Of a stretch of 64,000 bases of DNA, positions 1 through 7,235 are shown piece after piece (positions within the stretch are counted from its first letter, which is position 1; every line of letters starts with the position of its first letter). The notes beneath the pieces are model-generated. The model was not told the origin of the DNA. It was given only the letters and a program-made list of their open reading frames with translations, and made no database searches. Origin of the DNA: an uncultured Christensenellaceae bacterium (GTDB lineage Bacteria > Bacillota > Clostridia > Christensenellales > Pumilibacteraceae). The position numbers and the translations under genes were made by a program. Location of the stretch: positions 558,001 through 622,000 of the forward strand of contig CAJULQ010000001.1 of NCBI GenBank assembly GCA_910587595.1, read 5' to 3'.

Positions 1-127
1 TGAAGCCGCTCTCGTAGCGCGTTAATATGTAGATGCCGCTCTCGTCGTTCACGTCCGGGCAAACTGCAAGTATGCGCTGCTTGTTCTTCGCTTCGATCGC
101 TTTTAGCTGTCGCCAATTCGTACCCAG
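1..127 (-). CDS. GIY-YIG nuclease family protein (partial, runs off window)
   Basis: The minus strand is open from position 136 to the window edge, in the same frame as the upstream gene and directly after its stop. The peptide begins near LGTNWRQLKAIEAKNK and continues ICP-like to NDESGIYILTRYESGF. The GIY core, preceded by a short N-terminal helix, matches small phage GIY-YIG nucleases, which cut DNA through a Tyr/Arg/Glu site. The YIG half lies outside the window. No ATG, GTG or TTG occurs between the previous stop and the conserved part, so the start is unresolved; CTG at 125-127 is the first candidate and translational coupling is likely. Gene presence is fairly secure; start and full domain are not. 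Confidence 0.6.
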   Translation of the reverse strand, partial: MGTNWRQLKAIEAKNKQRILAVCPDVNDESGIYILTRYESGF

Positions 128-136
128 TTTGTCGGC

Positions 137-1366
137 TCACTCGTCCTTTCCACAAAAGCAAAGGCGCGCGCCGATACTCGGAAACGCATTCGACGCCGAA
201 CAAAGGCAACTCAGCTGGAACGCGCCCGCATCCGCGCCAAAGCCATAATAGCCCCCGAAAAACGGGACACAGCCGGCGTCGCTTCGCCACGTTGAGCCGT
301 AATTGCAGTAGTACGCTTCGCCCGCGCGCAAATTGTCGTCGGCTTCGCTCGGCGCAAAACCGAGCTTGTTGTCGCCGTGTATATCGGTTATCGCGCCGCA
401 TACCATATTCGGCAAATTCGCCGCAATCTCGTAACCGTCGCCCTTGTCGTTAAAGTTTCCGTCCGCAATCTTGATTTTATCGGTCGTAATGAAGCCGTCC
501 ACCCATTCAAAAATGTTGCCCCATAAGTCCTCGATGCCGTGGCATTTCATTTGAACGTCGCCGTCTTGACTGCCGAAGTACAGCCCGTCTTTGTCCGTGT
601 TGCCCGTAGGCGCGAAGCTGTCCGCTTCGGTGTAACCTTTACCGAGCGCGGCGCGGCTGTCAAGGCTCTTATAGCGAACTACATACAGCGCTTGTAAAAG
701 CGTTAGCTTGTTAAACGGCAGTATCTCGTAGCCATTTCCGTTGGCTTGCGCGGTTTTGCGGAACGCTCCAATCGTTTTATTGTTCGCCGGCAAAACGCCG
801 CTTATAGAGCGCAATTTACCGTCCACAATATGCCCTTTGTACGCGCCGATATAGAACTTGTCGCGCACCTTGCCTTTGTAGCTGAATGCGTAGTCGGTAA
901 AGCCGTCAGCGAGCGAACGCGCATCGTCCGTTATCTCAACGTATGTATAGTGTTCGTCTTTGCGTATGCGGTAAAATATCTTGCCGAACTCGACCATAGT
1001 GTCGAAGTATGCGCGCATTTTCCCGATCGGCTCGCCGCTCGCCGTGCGTCCGTAATCGTTCGGGTCTAAATAGTCTACGACCCTACCGTCGCAAAGTAAG
1101 CACGGCTTTATCTTGGCGAATACGGGGTTATCAGCCCAACTGCCCGGCTTTGTTCCGTCAGCCGGCATATAGCGCGCCGCCTCGCCTATGTATTCGACAG
1201 CTTCTTCGGGGTCGCTGTTCTCGCGGTCGATCCGAACGCCCCACGCTTTGTACTGCGGTTTGTTGACGGTTACTTTCGGCACTTCCGTAAGCTCTACCGC
1301 GCCGCTGTATTTTATTCCAGCAATCTCGATCTCGATTGTGCCGCTGATTTTGGTCTTGGTTTCCAT
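137..1366 (-). CDS. FGE/C-type-lectin-fold protein, putative DGR variable protein
   Basis: This 409-aa protein has the ATG at 1364-1366, chosen because GGAGG lies 8 bases upstream; the longer open frame to 1441 overlaps the previous gene. Residues from about 276 carry a formylglycine-generating-enzyme (SUMF1) signature, EDLWGNIFEWVDGF, usual in CLec-fold DGR target proteins. The C-terminus reads FFGGYYGFGADAGAF and then SIGARLCF. This follows the pattern GGxxxxGxxAGxF...S...IGARLxF seen in variable regions of diversity-generating retroelement targets. Such proteins display a hypervariable ligand-binding face made by mutagenic retrohoming. No reverse transcriptase, Avd or template repeat lies in the window; if present they should be left of position 1. 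It sits at the end of a phage-like replication operon, unlike the usual tail-fibre position. The fold family is confident; active DGR status is inferred. Confidence 0.75.
   Translation of the reverse strand: METKTKISGTIEIEIAGIKYSGAVELTEVPKVTVNKPQYKAWGVRIDRENSDPEEAVEYIGEAARYMPADGTKPGSWADNPVFAKIKPCLLCDGRVVDYLDPNDYGRTASGEPIGKMRAYFDTMVEFGKIFYRIRKDEHYTYVEITDDARSLADGFTDYAFSYKGKVRDKFYIGAYKGHIVDGKLRSISGVLPANNKTIGAFRKTAQANGNGYEILPFNKLTLLQALYVVRYKSLDSRAALGKGYTEADSFAPTGNTDKDGLYFGSQDGDVQMKCHGIEDLWGNIFEWVDGFITTDKIKIADGNFNDKGDGYEIAANLPNMVCGAITDIHGDNKLGFAPSEADDNLRAGEAYYCNYGSTWRSDAGCVPFFGGYYGFGADAGAFQLSCLCSASNAFPSIGARLCFCGKDE
150..295 (-). other. Putative DGR variable region (VR)
   Basis: This covers roughly the last 48 codons of the lectin-fold gene, from the residues after YYCNYG to IGARLCF. 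At positions expected to face the ligand the codons are TAT, TAT, TTT, GAT, AGT, TGC, CTT and TGT, all ending in a pyrimidine. That is what adenine-specific mutagenesis of AAY template codons would leave. The flanking framework codons (GGC, GCG, TCG) do not follow the pattern. The template repeat is not in this window, so the limits are approximate. Confidence 0.55.
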
Positions 1367-1370
1367 GTAG

Positions 1371-1673
1371 TTATTCCTCCGATTTTTTATTTTGTTGGGC
1401 GGCTCTTGTTCTCGCCCGTGTTTCCGCTCTATGCGGAGCATCGTATGTGTTGTGGCACTTTTGACATAGTGCGCGTAGGTTGCTCGGGTCGTTGTTCTCC
1501 GGCGTGTGGTCTAAATGCGCTATGGTTAGCACGACGCGGCTTCCGTTCTCTCGAATGGTGTAGTTTGCTATGCCGCAAAACTCGCACTTATTGTCGGCGC
1601 GTTCGAGAATGCTTGCGCGTATGTCTTTCCAATTCTTCGGGTATCGCTCTTTATTTTCCGGTCGTATCGGCAT
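1371..1673 (-). CDS. HNH endonuclease
   Basis: This 100-aa protein is typical of phage HNH nucleases. A CEFCG zinc knuckle near residue 32 is followed by the catalytic HLDH and the asparagine-rich segment NNDPSNLRALC, then CQKCHNTYD, which closes the beta-beta-alpha-metal site. The ATG at 1673 follows GGAGGG at a short spacing. Its stop lies four bases before the start of the lectin-fold gene, so the two should be translated together. HNH proteins in phages serve in packaging, recombination or homing; no split host gene is seen here, so a homing role has no support. The family is certain, the role is not. Confidence 0.85.
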   Translation of the reverse strand: MPIRPENKERYPKNWKDIRASILERADNKCEFCGIANYTIRENGSRVVLTIAHLDHTPENNDPSNLRALCQKCHNTYDAPHRAETRARTRAAQQNKKSEE

Positions 1674-1687
1674 ATTCCCTCCGACGG

Positions 1688-2566
1688 CTATATGCCGTAT
1701 TTTTTTGCGACGTCGTTCACGTCTTTGCGTACCGTCGAACGGAAGTCGTCGCCCTCGAGCTTCAAAACTCGCGTAGCTATTTCGTTGATGCGCTCGATTA
1801 TCGCTTTATCAAGCCGTAGCTCGCTTGCGAGCGCGCTTATCTCGTAGTTTGACGAGAATATGGTCGGCTTTTGCGCGTTGTATCGTGCATTTATCACTTC
1901 GAACAGCTTTTCTTCTGCCCACTTGGACGAACTCGCATTGTACTCGCGCCCGATAAACTCTTTGCCTAAATCGTCAATGAACGCGAAGTCGTATGCTTGC
2001 AAGCGGTTTAGCAATTCGCACTCGCCCATTCCTTGTCCGTCATAGCTGCTGCGTATTTCGCTCAATATCGTTGCAAGGTTCGTGTAGATGCACCGATAGC
2101 CTTGCCACAGTAGCTCGTTACAAATGCAAGCCGTTAGGTAGGTTTTACCGCTGCTGTTGTCGCCGTATATGTACAAGCCGATATTGTTCTCGCGCATCTC
2201 TTTCGCGTGTTCGACGTAGCGATTGCATCTCGCGTACACGTCTTTGTTGCTCTCGGTGATTTTTGCATCTTGAAGCCGTATGTTTCTATATCGCGCACCG
2301 AGCATTGAAAGGTTGCGACGGCTGTTAAATGCTTCGAGTGCTTTTCGTCGAGCTTCTTCTTTTTGTCGCAGCTCTTCGGCTTCGCTTTGGCATTTACACA
2401 TACACCGCGCAACGAATTTTTTGTCATCGCTTACATACACCCGCGCGGTGTGGCAGTTCTTGCAGTACGGCATACCGTCATCGCCCAAATACTCATCGTC
2501 GCGCAGTTTTTCAATACCGTTCGCAAATGCCTTTTGCATCTCGGCAAATACATCGCTAAAATTCAT
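1688..2566 (-). CDS. DnaC/IstB-type AAA+ helicase loader
   Basis: This 292-aa protein has a cysteine-rich N-terminus (CKNCHTARVY, then CMCKC, residues 35-59) that likely binds zinc. An AAA+ ATPase follows, with Walker A YGDNSSGKT at about 134-142 and Walker B DFAFIDDLGKE at about 193. This is the layout of phage DnaC/DnaI-like loaders that place the replicative helicase on an origin opened by a DnaD-type initiator, and that initiator is the gene just upstream (2570-3271). The ATG follows GGGAGG by eight bases, and the previous gene's stop lies inside the spacer. No helicase gene is present in this part of the element, so the host DnaB-type helicase may be recruited. Confidence 0.85.
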   Translation of the reverse strand: MNFSDVFAEMQKAFANGIEKLRDDEYLGDDGMPYCKNCHTARVYVSDDKKFVARCMCKCQSEAEELRQKEEARRKALEAFNSRRNLSMLGARYRNIRLQDAKITESNKDVYARCNRYVEHAKEMRENNIGLYIYGDNSSGKTYLTACICNELLWQGYRCIYTNLATILSEIRSSYDGQGMGECELLNRLQAYDFAFIDDLGKEFIGREYNASSSKWAEEKLFEVINARYNAQKPTIFSSNYEISALASELRLDKAIIERINEIATRVLKLEGDDFRSTVRKDVNDVAKKYGI

Positions 2567-2569
2567 TTG

Positions 2570-3271
2570 TTAGTCCTCCCGCTTGTACTTGTCGCCGTTA
2601 GCTTTGCCCGCCGTGGGCTTGCTTGCGCCGTTTCCTCTGCGCTCCCAAGTGCGGACGCTCGCTTTCCAATCTTTCATTGGCTGATTACCGACGCGCCACC
2701 CTTTACTCTCGTAAAAATCGAAGAACGCTTGCGGGTCGACGTTGTTTTTGCGTTCGTTGCAGTAAGCGGTTATTTCTTCAAGGGTCGGCTTTGTAAATCT
2801 CGGCTTAGGCGTAGAAAGCGCGCCGCTTGCGGCGTTCTCTTCTATTAACCTATCCTCTCCTATACTATCCTTACCTAATCTAACCTGTGTATCCGAATTG
2901 TATCCATTCTGTATACAAGGCGTATCCGCGCACTCAACGTATGCCTTTTTACCGTCAAGGGATAGCGTCGCGCGCTCTTCCATATAGGTGGTCGGTTTGC
3001 AGCGGTCGCACTGAATGTAGTTGTGAATTTTCCAATGCTTTATTACGACGACACCGCTCGGGAATACCAGCAAAAACCGCTTTACGATAAGTAATTTGTA
3101 GTCGTCCTCGCTTGCGCCTATCATTGAGCGGATACGTTTCGGGTTTCCAACGAAGCCCTCGTCATCGGCGCGCATTGATAAGTGAAAGTAAAGGGCTTGC
3201 GCCGATAACGGCATATCGAGGAACGCGTCGCTGTCGATTATGCTTTTTGCGAACATTCTACGTTCTGCCAT
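2570..3271 (-). CDS. Phage replisome organizer / DnaD-like replication initiator
   Basis: This 233-aa protein opens with MAERRMFAKSIIDSDAFLDM and PLSAQALYFHLSMRADDEGF, a winged-helix start shared by Bacillota phage replisome organizers. After a polar linker, the C-terminus holds DPQAFFDFYESKGWRVG followed by MKDWKASVRTWERR, the tail motif of DnaD-related phage initiators. It probably binds the phage origin and recruits the DnaC-type loader encoded next. The start is set by GGAGGAGTAGAA before the ATG; the upstream gene's stop codon lies inside that ribosome site. The origin was not located; in related phages it often lies within the initiator gene. Confidence 0.8.
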   Translation of the reverse strand: MAERRMFAKSIIDSDAFLDMPLSAQALYFHLSMRADDEGFVGNPKRIRSMIGASEDDYKLLIVKRFLLVFPSGVVVIKHWKIHNYIQCDRCKPTTYMEERATLSLDGKKAYVECADTPCIQNGYNSDTQVRLGKDSIGEDRLIEENAASGALSTPKPRFTKPTLEEITAYCNERKNNVDPQAFFDFYESKGWRVGNQPMKDWKASVRTWERRGNGASKPTAGKANGDKYKRED

Positions 3272-3273
3272 TT

Positions 3274-3462
3274 CTACTCCTCCAATTTAACGCCGAGCCT
3301 TTCCGCTATCTCGCGCCCCTTTTTGTCAAGCGAGCGCAATTGGTATAACTTTTGGCGCAACGCTTTGTTGGCGGTATCGCGGGCAAGTTTTACATACGGC
3401 GATTTGCGTAGCCGTTCGATTTCGGCGGTTATTTCCTCGGCTGTCATAGTTGTTTTGCTCAT
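3274..3462 (-). CDS. Small phage protein of unknown function
   Basis: This 62-aa protein is charged and helical: an N-terminal MSKTTMTAEEITAEIERLR and a C-terminal helix rich in Lys, Arg and Glu. No family recognised. It is supported as a gene by GGAGG nine bases before its ATG, by the tight fit between ssb (stop at 3478) and the initiator (start at 3271), and by its stop codon lying inside the next gene's ribosome site. Its place in the replication module suggests a small accessory DNA-metabolism protein; that is inference only. Confidence 0.65.
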   Translation of the reverse strand: MSKTTMTAEEITAEIERLRKSPYVKLARDTANKALRQKLYQLRSLDKKGREIAERLGVKLEE

Positions 3463-3477
3463 CTTGCCGGTCCTCCG

Positions 3478-3891
3478 TCAGAACGGTAAATCGTCGTTAT
3501 CGACGGGTTGCATATCGGCGAAACTCCGTTTTTTCGGCGGTGCGCTCGGCTCTTGCGGCTTCTTTGCTCCGTTATCGGTCGGCGTCAAAAACTCGATTTC
3601 GTCTGCCATAATCTCGGTAACGTAACGCCTTACCCCCTCGCGGTCCTCATAGTTGCGCGTTTGCAAATTGCCGACTACTGCGATTTTCTTGCCCTTTTCC
3701 AAATACCTTGCACAGTTATCGGCAAGCGTTCGCCACGCTACTATGTTGAAAAAGTCGGCTTCGCGCTCGCCGTTCGCGTTCGTAAAGTTGCGATTTACGG
3801 CGATAGTCATCTTACAAACCGCCGTGCCGCTTGTGGTTGTGGTGTGTTCGGGGTCTTTCGTCAAATTCCCGATCATAATCACTTTGTTCAT
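3478..3891 (-). CDS. ssb: Single-stranded DNA-binding protein
   Basis: This 137-aa OB-fold SSB starts MNKVIMIGNLTKDPE, contains VCKMTIAVNRNF and DFFNIVAWR, and ends in the acidic tip DNDDLPF that contacts partner proteins. The disordered linker is short, as in phage copies. It would coat ssDNA during element replication and during annealing by the ERF/exonuclease pair upstream. The ATG follows GGAG by eight bases, with the HNH gene's stop just ahead. This is likely the element's own copy, beside its replication genes. Confidence 0.93.
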   Translation of the reverse strand: MNKVIMIGNLTKDPEHTTTTSGTAVCKMTIAVNRNFTNANGEREADFFNIVAWRTLADNCARYLEKGKKIAVVGNLQTRNYEDREGVRRYVTEIMADEIEFLTPTDNGAKKPQEPSAPPKKRSFADMQPVDNDDLPF

Positions 3892-3902
3892 CTTTCATAC
3901 TC

Positions 3903-4196
3903 CTATTTGTGATAAATTCTTTGTTCGTCCGTAAAATTCGGATACCAAAGGTCGAGATGTTCTTTTACGCGCCGAAGCAAGCTCTCACGCGCTGTTGTGT
4001 TATCCATTAAATCGTGGCACGGTCGGCATAGCGTAACAATGTTTTGCTCTATCCCAAGACCGCCGCGACTGCGCGGTATATAGTGTGCTTCGGGCATTCC
4101 GGGTTTTCCGCATAGTACGCATTGCCCACGGTCGCGCTTATATACCGCCTCTTTTACTGTTTGGCTTATTGCGCAAGCCTTTGTTCGTTCGTTCAC
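3903..4196 (-). CDS. HNH endonuclease
   Basis: This protein of about 97 aa contains CVLCGKPG, then AHYIPRSRGGLG and the closing CRPCHDLMD, a standard HNH nuclease core. The start is set at GTG 4194-4196: GGGAGG lies seven bases upstream, and the GTG overlaps the stop of the previous gene in a GTGA arrangement, indicating translational coupling. A longer TTG reading would begin on the ribosome site itself and is rejected. It is the second HNH gene in the operon and differs clearly from the one at 1371. Confidence 0.85.
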   Translation of the reverse strand: MNERTKACAISQTVKEAVYKRDRGQCVLCGKPGMPEAHYIPRSRGGLGIEQNIVTLCRPCHDLMDNTTARESLLRRVKEHLDLWYPNFTDEQRIYHK

Positions 4197-4777
4197 GGGC
4201 AGCCCTCCCAATTTTCGATAAGGCTTGCCAATTCGTCGGGTGTGCGCGTTTCGATGCCGAGCTCTTTTGCTTCGTATACAACACCGTCTATAAGCCGTTT
4301 CATTTCCGTTTTGTCGAGCGTGTGCGTGTGTTTATAAAGCACGTATTGGCTGTAAGGCTTTCCGTTCTTCGCGGTGAAATCGGCGATCCATTTTGCGTAT
4401 TTGTGGTACTTTGCTACGTCCGCGCTTTTAGGTAAAGCCGCAATTACAACGTCGCCACCCTCCGTCGCTATCGTGCCGTATTCAAGCACCATTTGTACTT
4501 TTGCTTCGTCCGCACCGAGCTGCATCGCTTCGGCTATCTTATCAACCAAAACGTGGAAGTACGCGTTTGCGTTCAAGCTCCGCTTTTCTTTGTACCACTC
4601 AACAGCCACCGTGAGCCGTTCTTTGCCGTTTGCAAGCCCCGTGCGTATCGTTGCGGCTGCTTGCTTGGCGGGGTACGCTTCGTCCTTTGCGACGCGTAAC
4701 GAAAGCACAAGCGAGCCGTCCGCGTCCGTCAAGCAGTTTTCGAACGTACAGTTAAATTTGCCGATTTCCTTTGCCAA
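4193..4777 (-). CDS. NinB-like phage recombination-module protein
   Basis: This 194-aa protein carries KEKRSLNANAYFHVLVDKI in the middle, and THTLDKTEMKRLIDGVV plus LGIETRTPDELASLIENW at the C-terminus. The same blocks recur in Bacillota phage proteins placed beside ERF/Rec genes and often labelled NinB-like. The probable role is in strand exchange or resolution within the recombination module, but no catalytic residues can be named. The start is TTG at 4777, with GGGAGG six bases upstream. It is coupled to the HNH gene downstream through a four-base overlap. Family label moderate; gene itself secure. Confidence 0.7.
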   Translation of the reverse strand: MAKEIGKFNCTFENCLTDADGSLVLSLRVAKDEAYPAKQAAATIRTGLANGKERLTVAVEWYKEKRSLNANAYFHVLVDKIAEAMQLGADEAKVQMVLEYGTIATEGGDVVIAALPKSADVAKYHKYAKWIADFTAKNGKPYSQYVLYKHTHTLDKTEMKRLIDGVVYEAKELGIETRTPDELASLIENWEGCP

Positions 4778-4778
4778 C

Positions 4779-5681
4779 TTACGCCTCCCGAATTGTTATC
4801 TTGACCGTGCCTTTTACTTGCGATATAGTCGTGTATTTTTCCGCAATTTCGCGGTGTTCTGCTCTTAAACGCTTGCCGTCGATGCCTTGCTTTACATACG
4901 GATCAACTCGTGTAATTTGCATCGATTTGTCGAGCGTTTCCCACGTCTTAATGCCTTGCGCGGTCATAAATTCGTAAAGTTTCTGACGGTAACCGTCCGA
5001 TACTTCTTTCGCTTTCTTTTGCACTGCTTCCGCTATTTTAAGCTCGCGTTCCGCTGCTTCCACGCACGCTATTAGGTCGCCCTCGACCACAAGACCCGGT
5101 TCGTGATAAATCTCACCGTTGCGCTCACATTCGAGCAGTTTGTCAATTTCGGCGTCGGGTATGCGCTCGATTTCGATAATCTTTGACGCTTCTTCTCGCA
5201 AGTGGAATATGAACATTCTGTCGAACTTTACGCCCGCAAGCCGTTCGTACAGCGAGAGCTGCCAAGCGCAAGAACGCACGTCCACTCTTTGCGTGGTTTT
5301 AATGTCGACAAGCGTCGAGCCGCAAATGCTCGTGCCGATTAGGTCAGCCGTTCCCGCTATGATATACTTGTCGATTTCGGTGTCGGGTATGTCGCCGCTC
5401 GGTAATACGATTTCGCTTTCTTGGGGCGCGAATTGTATCTCGTCCACAAGGTCGAGATAGCCCATAAATTCGGGCGTAAATCCGACCGTTCCGTTCTTGA
5501 TATACTCTTCGATTTCGCTGTGAACAGCTGTACCCTTTTTCGCGGCTTTTTCCAAAACGTCCGGGTTTACCGCTGAATAATCGGTAGACAGCCCGTGTTT
5601 CTTCAAAAGGCGCGTAACGCTTATAAGCCGTTTATCGCCGAGCCAATAGGTATGCTGTTCTTCGTTGAATACTACTCTCAT
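4779..5681 (-). CDS. PD-(D/E)XK superfamily exonuclease (RecB/Cas4-like)
   Basis: In this 300-aa protein the nuclease motifs appear in order: TAVHSEIEEY (about 51-60), GTADLIG (110-116), LVDIKTTQ (124-131) and QLSLYERLAG (141-150). This is the H...D...DxK...QxxxY set of RecB-type and Cas4-type nucleases. It likely degrades dsDNA ends to give ssDNA for the ERF annealing protein, whose stop overlaps this start as ATGA, forming a Red-like recombination pair. GGAGGG lies eight bases before the ATG. The C-terminal third is charged and helical. No Cas genes or CRISPR array are present, so a CRISPR role is unlikely. Confidence 0.83.
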   Translation of the reverse strand: MRVVFNEEQHTYWLGDKRLISVTRLLKKHGLSTDYSAVNPDVLEKAAKKGTAVHSEIEEYIKNGTVGFTPEFMGYLDLVDEIQFAPQESEIVLPSGDIPDTEIDKYIIAGTADLIGTSICGSTLVDIKTTQRVDVRSCAWQLSLYERLAGVKFDRMFIFHLREEASKIIEIERIPDAEIDKLLECERNGEIYHEPGLVVEGDLIACVEAAERELKIAEAVQKKAKEVSDGYRQKLYEFMTAQGIKTWETLDKSMQITRVDPYVKQGIDGKRLRAEHREIAEKYTTISQVKGTVKITIREA

Positions 5682-6433
5682 TGTGCATTTCCCTCCGTAT
5701 TTTCGGTTTGCTGTTGTGCTGCTTGTTGTGCTGCTTGTTGTGCTGCTTTCTTCGCTTCCACTTTTGCGATAGCGGCTTTTTGCATCGCGATAGCTTCCGC
5801 GACCTCTTCTTTGCTGATTTCGTCGACGCTCTTTTTGAAATGCGCGGCGATATTGTTTAAGTCCATTTTAAGGGCTTGAACCTCTTTCAGCTGCTCGGGC
5901 GTAGGTTTCTCGAACGATTTGTCCGCCGCTTTCGGCTTGCCGTTGCCATTCTCGCCGTTTCCGGTGCCGCCGTCCAATATGTCGCTCTCCGCTATATCGA
6001 ACATAGCCATATACAAATAACGGCGTTGATACGTTTCGACCGCTCCGAGATTTTGCATATCGTTGCAGCCCGTCACTTTCACTTCGCGCATCGGGCTTGT
6101 GATCGTGAATGTTTGCTCGCTGTCGAAGTCGTATGCCGTAAGCGTCGCTTCGGCGGCTGTGAAATTGACAATCGCCGTAAATCTCTCGGCGAGCATTAGC
6201 TCGTTGAGCTGCGGGGTAAAGTCGGCTAACTCAAGGTACGGCTTGCTTTCGCGTCCGTTCATTTTGCCGCTTTTTTTCACTTCCGTTTTTTGCAACCCTA
6301 CGCGAACGCATTGTATCTTTTCGAACAGCGTCTTTTTGCGCGGCGGCTGTGCTTTTGCGTCCGGCTTTTCGGTCGTCGGTTTTTTGGCGGCGGGTTTCTT
6401 TACCTCTTCCGCAGCTTGCTTTTCTTTTTCCAT
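5678..6433 (-). CDS. ERF family ssDNA-annealing protein
   Basis: This 251-aa protein starts at the ATG at 6431-6433 (MEKEKQ), which follows GGAGGG; the longer open frame lacks a site. After a Lys/Ala/Pro-rich leader come TLFEKIQCVRVGLQ, TPQLNELMLAERFTAIVNF, SPMREVKVTGCNDMQNLGA and ETYQRRYLYMAMFDI, the ERF (essential recombination function) core. ERF proteins anneal complementary single strands in phage recombination. The C-terminus is an Ala-Gln low-complexity tail; a trinucleotide-rich repeat at 5713-5745 encodes it. It is coupled by ATGA overlap to the exonuclease. Confidence 0.88.
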   Translation of the reverse strand: MEKEKQAAEEVKKPAAKKPTTEKPDAKAQPPRKKTLFEKIQCVRVGLQKTEVKKSGKMNGRESKPYLELADFTPQLNELMLAERFTAIVNFTAAEATLTAYDFDSEQTFTITSPMREVKVTGCNDMQNLGAVETYQRRYLYMAMFDIAESDILDGGTGNGENGNGKPKAADKSFEKPTPEQLKEVQALKMDLNNIAAHFKKSVDEISKEEVAEAIAMQKAAIAKVEAKKAAQQAAQQAAQQQTENTEGNAQ

Positions 6434-6446
6434 GTGGTTTACCCTC

Positions 6447-6962
6447 CTATTTGACAAATGGATTTAGTAGTGATAGAATGTTTCCGGTCGGGGCATTAGT
6501 GGTTTGCCTCCCGGCTGCTCCGCGTGCCTTGTCGTGTAAGGCTGCGGGGCTTTTTTTGTTTGCCGCTTCGTATTGGCTTTTGAGCCGCATCACGCAATAG
6601 ATCACCCATTCGTTAATGCTTTTGAACCCGCATTGCTGCAACACTTCTCTTGTCAATACTGCGCGGCAGTCGTTGTTGAGCCGTACCGTCATTTTGTATT
6701 CGGTCGTTTCTCTGATTACTCGCGCCCCGCCGGTCGCTTCCGTCGCGGTGTTCACGCTCGGTATAAGTCGGACCTCTTCGGGGGTGTAAATGTCGGTCGG
6801 CAAGCATTGTAACGCTTCGGTTATGCGCTCGAAGTCGCTCGGTATCGGTAAAGCCCGATAATTCTCGAACCGCGAGTACATTGTTGCGTCGATGCTTGCC
6901 GCATCTGCCACTTGCTTGGCTTGCAAGCCCTTTTGTTCGCGTAGCTCTCTATATTTCGGCAT
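6447..6962 (-). CDS. XRE-type helix-turn-helix regulator
   Basis: This 171-aa protein has an N-terminal HTH of the Cro/CI type: YRELREQKGLQAKQVADAA with SMYSRFE-like recognition (ATMYSRFENYRALPIP). A middle stretch suggests a short RHH-like segment (MTVRLNNDCRAVLTREVLQQCG). The ATG follows GGGAGGACATT. It lies third in the operon, between the RHH gene and erf, and not divergent as a lytic/lysogenic switch repressor would be. It may therefore be an early regulator of the element's own leader. Target sites are unknown; the palindrome at 8251-8262 and the leader hairpins are candidates. Confidence 0.78.
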   Translation of the reverse strand: MPKYRELREQKGLQAKQVADAASIDATMYSRFENYRALPIPSDFERITEALQCLPTDIYTPEEVRLIPSVNTATEATGGARVIRETTEYKMTVRLNNDCRAVLTREVLQQCGFKSINEWVIYCVMRLKSQYEAANKKSPAALHDKARGAAGRQTTNAPTGNILSLLNPFVK

Positions 6963-6986
6963 AATGTCCTCCCTTGTAAATTTTTG

Positions 6987-7142
6987 CTACGCTTTTGCCA
7001 AACCGTCAATAATGAGCTTTCTTACGATCGCGCTCACGCTCGTTTGTTCTTGCTTGGCGCGCTCGCTCAACTTGTCGAACGTGTCTTTCGGAACGCACAG
7101 CGTGAACCGCTTTTCTTTGCTCAATGTGCTGCCCTTGCCCAT
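6987..7142 (-). CDS. Ribbon-helix-helix (Arc/CopG-like) small protein
   Basis: This 51-aa protein has the sequence pattern KRFTLCVPKDTFDKLSERA followed by TSVSAIVRKLIIDGL. A beta strand, a helix, a turn and a second helix make the Arc/CopG/MetJ RHH fold, in which a dimer inserts a beta ribbon into the major groove. The ATG follows AAGGAGG about ten bases upstream. It is usually missed because of its size. It probably acts as an autoregulator of the early operon together with the XRE protein downstream; no toxin partner is seen, so it is not an obvious antitoxin. Confidence 0.75.
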   Translation of the reverse strand: MGKGSTLSKEKRFTLCVPKDTFDKLSERAKQEQTSVSAIVRKLIIDGLAKA

Positions 7143-7235
7143 AAATAACTTTGCCTCCTTGTCGTATTTGGGTTGCCCCGGACGCGCCTTGCACGGCGCG
7201 TTTCGTCGTAATCTTCCACGAACTCTTCAGCGGGG

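Noticed and set aside
1367..1441. 25-residue N-terminal extension of the lectin-fold gene
   Set aside because: It overlaps the HNH gene and lacks a site, while the internal ATG has GGAGG at good distance.
1371..4196. HNH genes as homing endonucleases in introns
   Set aside because: Both are free-standing genes within an intact operon, and no neighbouring gene is split.
4779..5681. Cas4-like nuclease as a sign of a CRISPR system
   Set aside because: No Cas1, Cas2 or repeat array in the window; its neighbour is an ERF protein, which fits a phage recombination pair.
5700..5750. Short tandem repeat (TGCTGCTTG-like units)
   Set aside because: It encodes the Ala-Gln tail of the ERF protein; low-complexity coding, not a mobile or CRISPR repeat.
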